Shown one piece after another: positions 5,114 through 5,366 of a stretch of DNA of 5,366 nucleotides. The stretch covers positions 1 through 5,366 of the forward strand of contig JAAYXY010000041.1 in assembly GCA_012515645.1 (NCBI GenBank), written 5' to 3'. This stretch comes from Candidatus Peribacteria bacterium. GTDB lineage: Bacteria > Patescibacteriota > Gracilibacteria > Peribacterales > Peribacteraceae. How positions within the stretch are numbered: the stretch's first letter is position 1; every line of letters starts with the position of its first letter. The notes under the pieces were generated by a model that saw only the letters and a program-made list of their open reading frames with translations, ran no database searches and was not told the DNA's origin. The translations under genes were made by a program, and so were the position numbers.

Positions 5114-5366
5114 ATGCTAGAGATACTTTGGGGATTGAAAACACATGCCATACTAGATATGTGGACAATTGAACACTTATTAAGTGGTCTTTCCGTCGGG
5201 TCTGCTATCAAAAAAAAGAACCATAAAACTTTTCAAAAAATCCTAAATCTAACAGACCATAATCATCACTCATGGTGGTTTGATATTAGTGGTATTCTCT
5301 TTTTGGCGTATATGTGGGAAACACTAGAGCATTATCTAGAAGAGGGATTAGCAGGTTCAGTTGTAC
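5114..5366 (+). CDS. Unrecognised protein with a probable membrane segment (3' truncated by the window edge)
   Basis: An open frame from ATG 5114 to the end of the window gives 84 residues with no stop. A TAA at 5102-5104 in the same frame fixes ATG 5114 as the earliest start; ATG 5159 (residue 16) is an alternative. The visible part has a hydrophobic or amphipathic start containing HAILDMWTIEHLLSG (11-25), a Lys/His-rich linker (KKKNHK, then DHNHH at 49-52) and a hydrophobic, aromatic segment WWFDISGILFLAYMWETLEHYLEE (54-77) that is probably a transmembrane helix. Two Glu-His pairs (20-21 and 72-73), with Glu69 and the histidine cluster, might bind metal; this is speculation. I know no function for it. 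It is much more AT-rich than the glycosyltransferases (19 of 60 G/C at 5221-5280) and is divergent from their operon. The 92-base spacer 5022-5113 contains no further gene. There is no clear ribosome binding site; an AGGG at 5085-5088 is about 25 bases away. Confidence 0.65.
   Translation, partial: MLEILWGLKTHAILDMWTIEHLLSGLSVGSAIKKKNHKTFQKILNLTDHNHHSWWFDISGILFLAYMWETLEHYLEEGLAGSVV

Overview
The window is a bacterial surface-glycan biosynthesis segment. It has a short operon on the + strand (positions 1 to 1648) facing a three-gene glycosyltransferase operon on the - strand (4812 down to 1614), and the two overlap tail to tail. Beyond the second operon lie a decayed tyrosine recombinase fragment and the start of an unrecognised, AT-rich gene at the right edge. 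No RNA gene, CRISPR array or intact mobile element was found. The very tight gene packing, the ATGA stop/start overlaps and the style of the GT4 enzymes (for example an N-terminus reading ATGIYPPDIGGPATYVEKLA) recall Candidate Phyla Radiation / Patescibacteria genomes. That placement rests on recall of similar proteins and is only moderately secure. TGA and TAA are both used as ordinary stops.

Left part, + strand: the last 56 codons of an unrecognised gene (1-171); a class I SAM-dependent methyltransferase from a TTG start (190-888); and a cytoplasmic NodB-type polysaccharide deacetylase (893-1648) starting 4 bases after the methyltransferase stop. The methyltransferase is visibly AT-richer than the deacetylase.

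Middle part, - strand: three GT-B fold, GT4-like glycosyltransferases read in the order 4812-3721, 3724-2624 and 2627-1614. Each junction is a 4-base ATGA overlap, so the three are almost certainly co-translated. Two have the full E-x7-E donor-site motif. The last has Gly in place of the first Glu. The first gene carries two short heptanucleotide-repeat tracts of unrelated sequence inside its reading frame.

Right part: a 61-codon C-terminal piece of a XerC/D-like recombinase (4836-5021), which keeps the LLGH histidine and the tyrosine but has lost the HxxR box; a 92-base spacer; then an incomplete + strand gene (5114 onward) for a probable membrane protein. G+C swings sharply: 26 of 60 bases at 421-480, 45 of 60 at 1381-1440 and 19 of 60 at 5221-5280. 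This suggests a mosaic region whose right boundary is marked by the recombinase scar.

Together the genes would assemble and modify a glycan. The three glycosyltransferases would add sugars to a growing, probably lipid-linked chain, the deacetylase would remove an N- or O-acyl group, and the methyltransferase would modify a sugar or lipid intermediate. No polymerase, flippase or transporter is present in the window.
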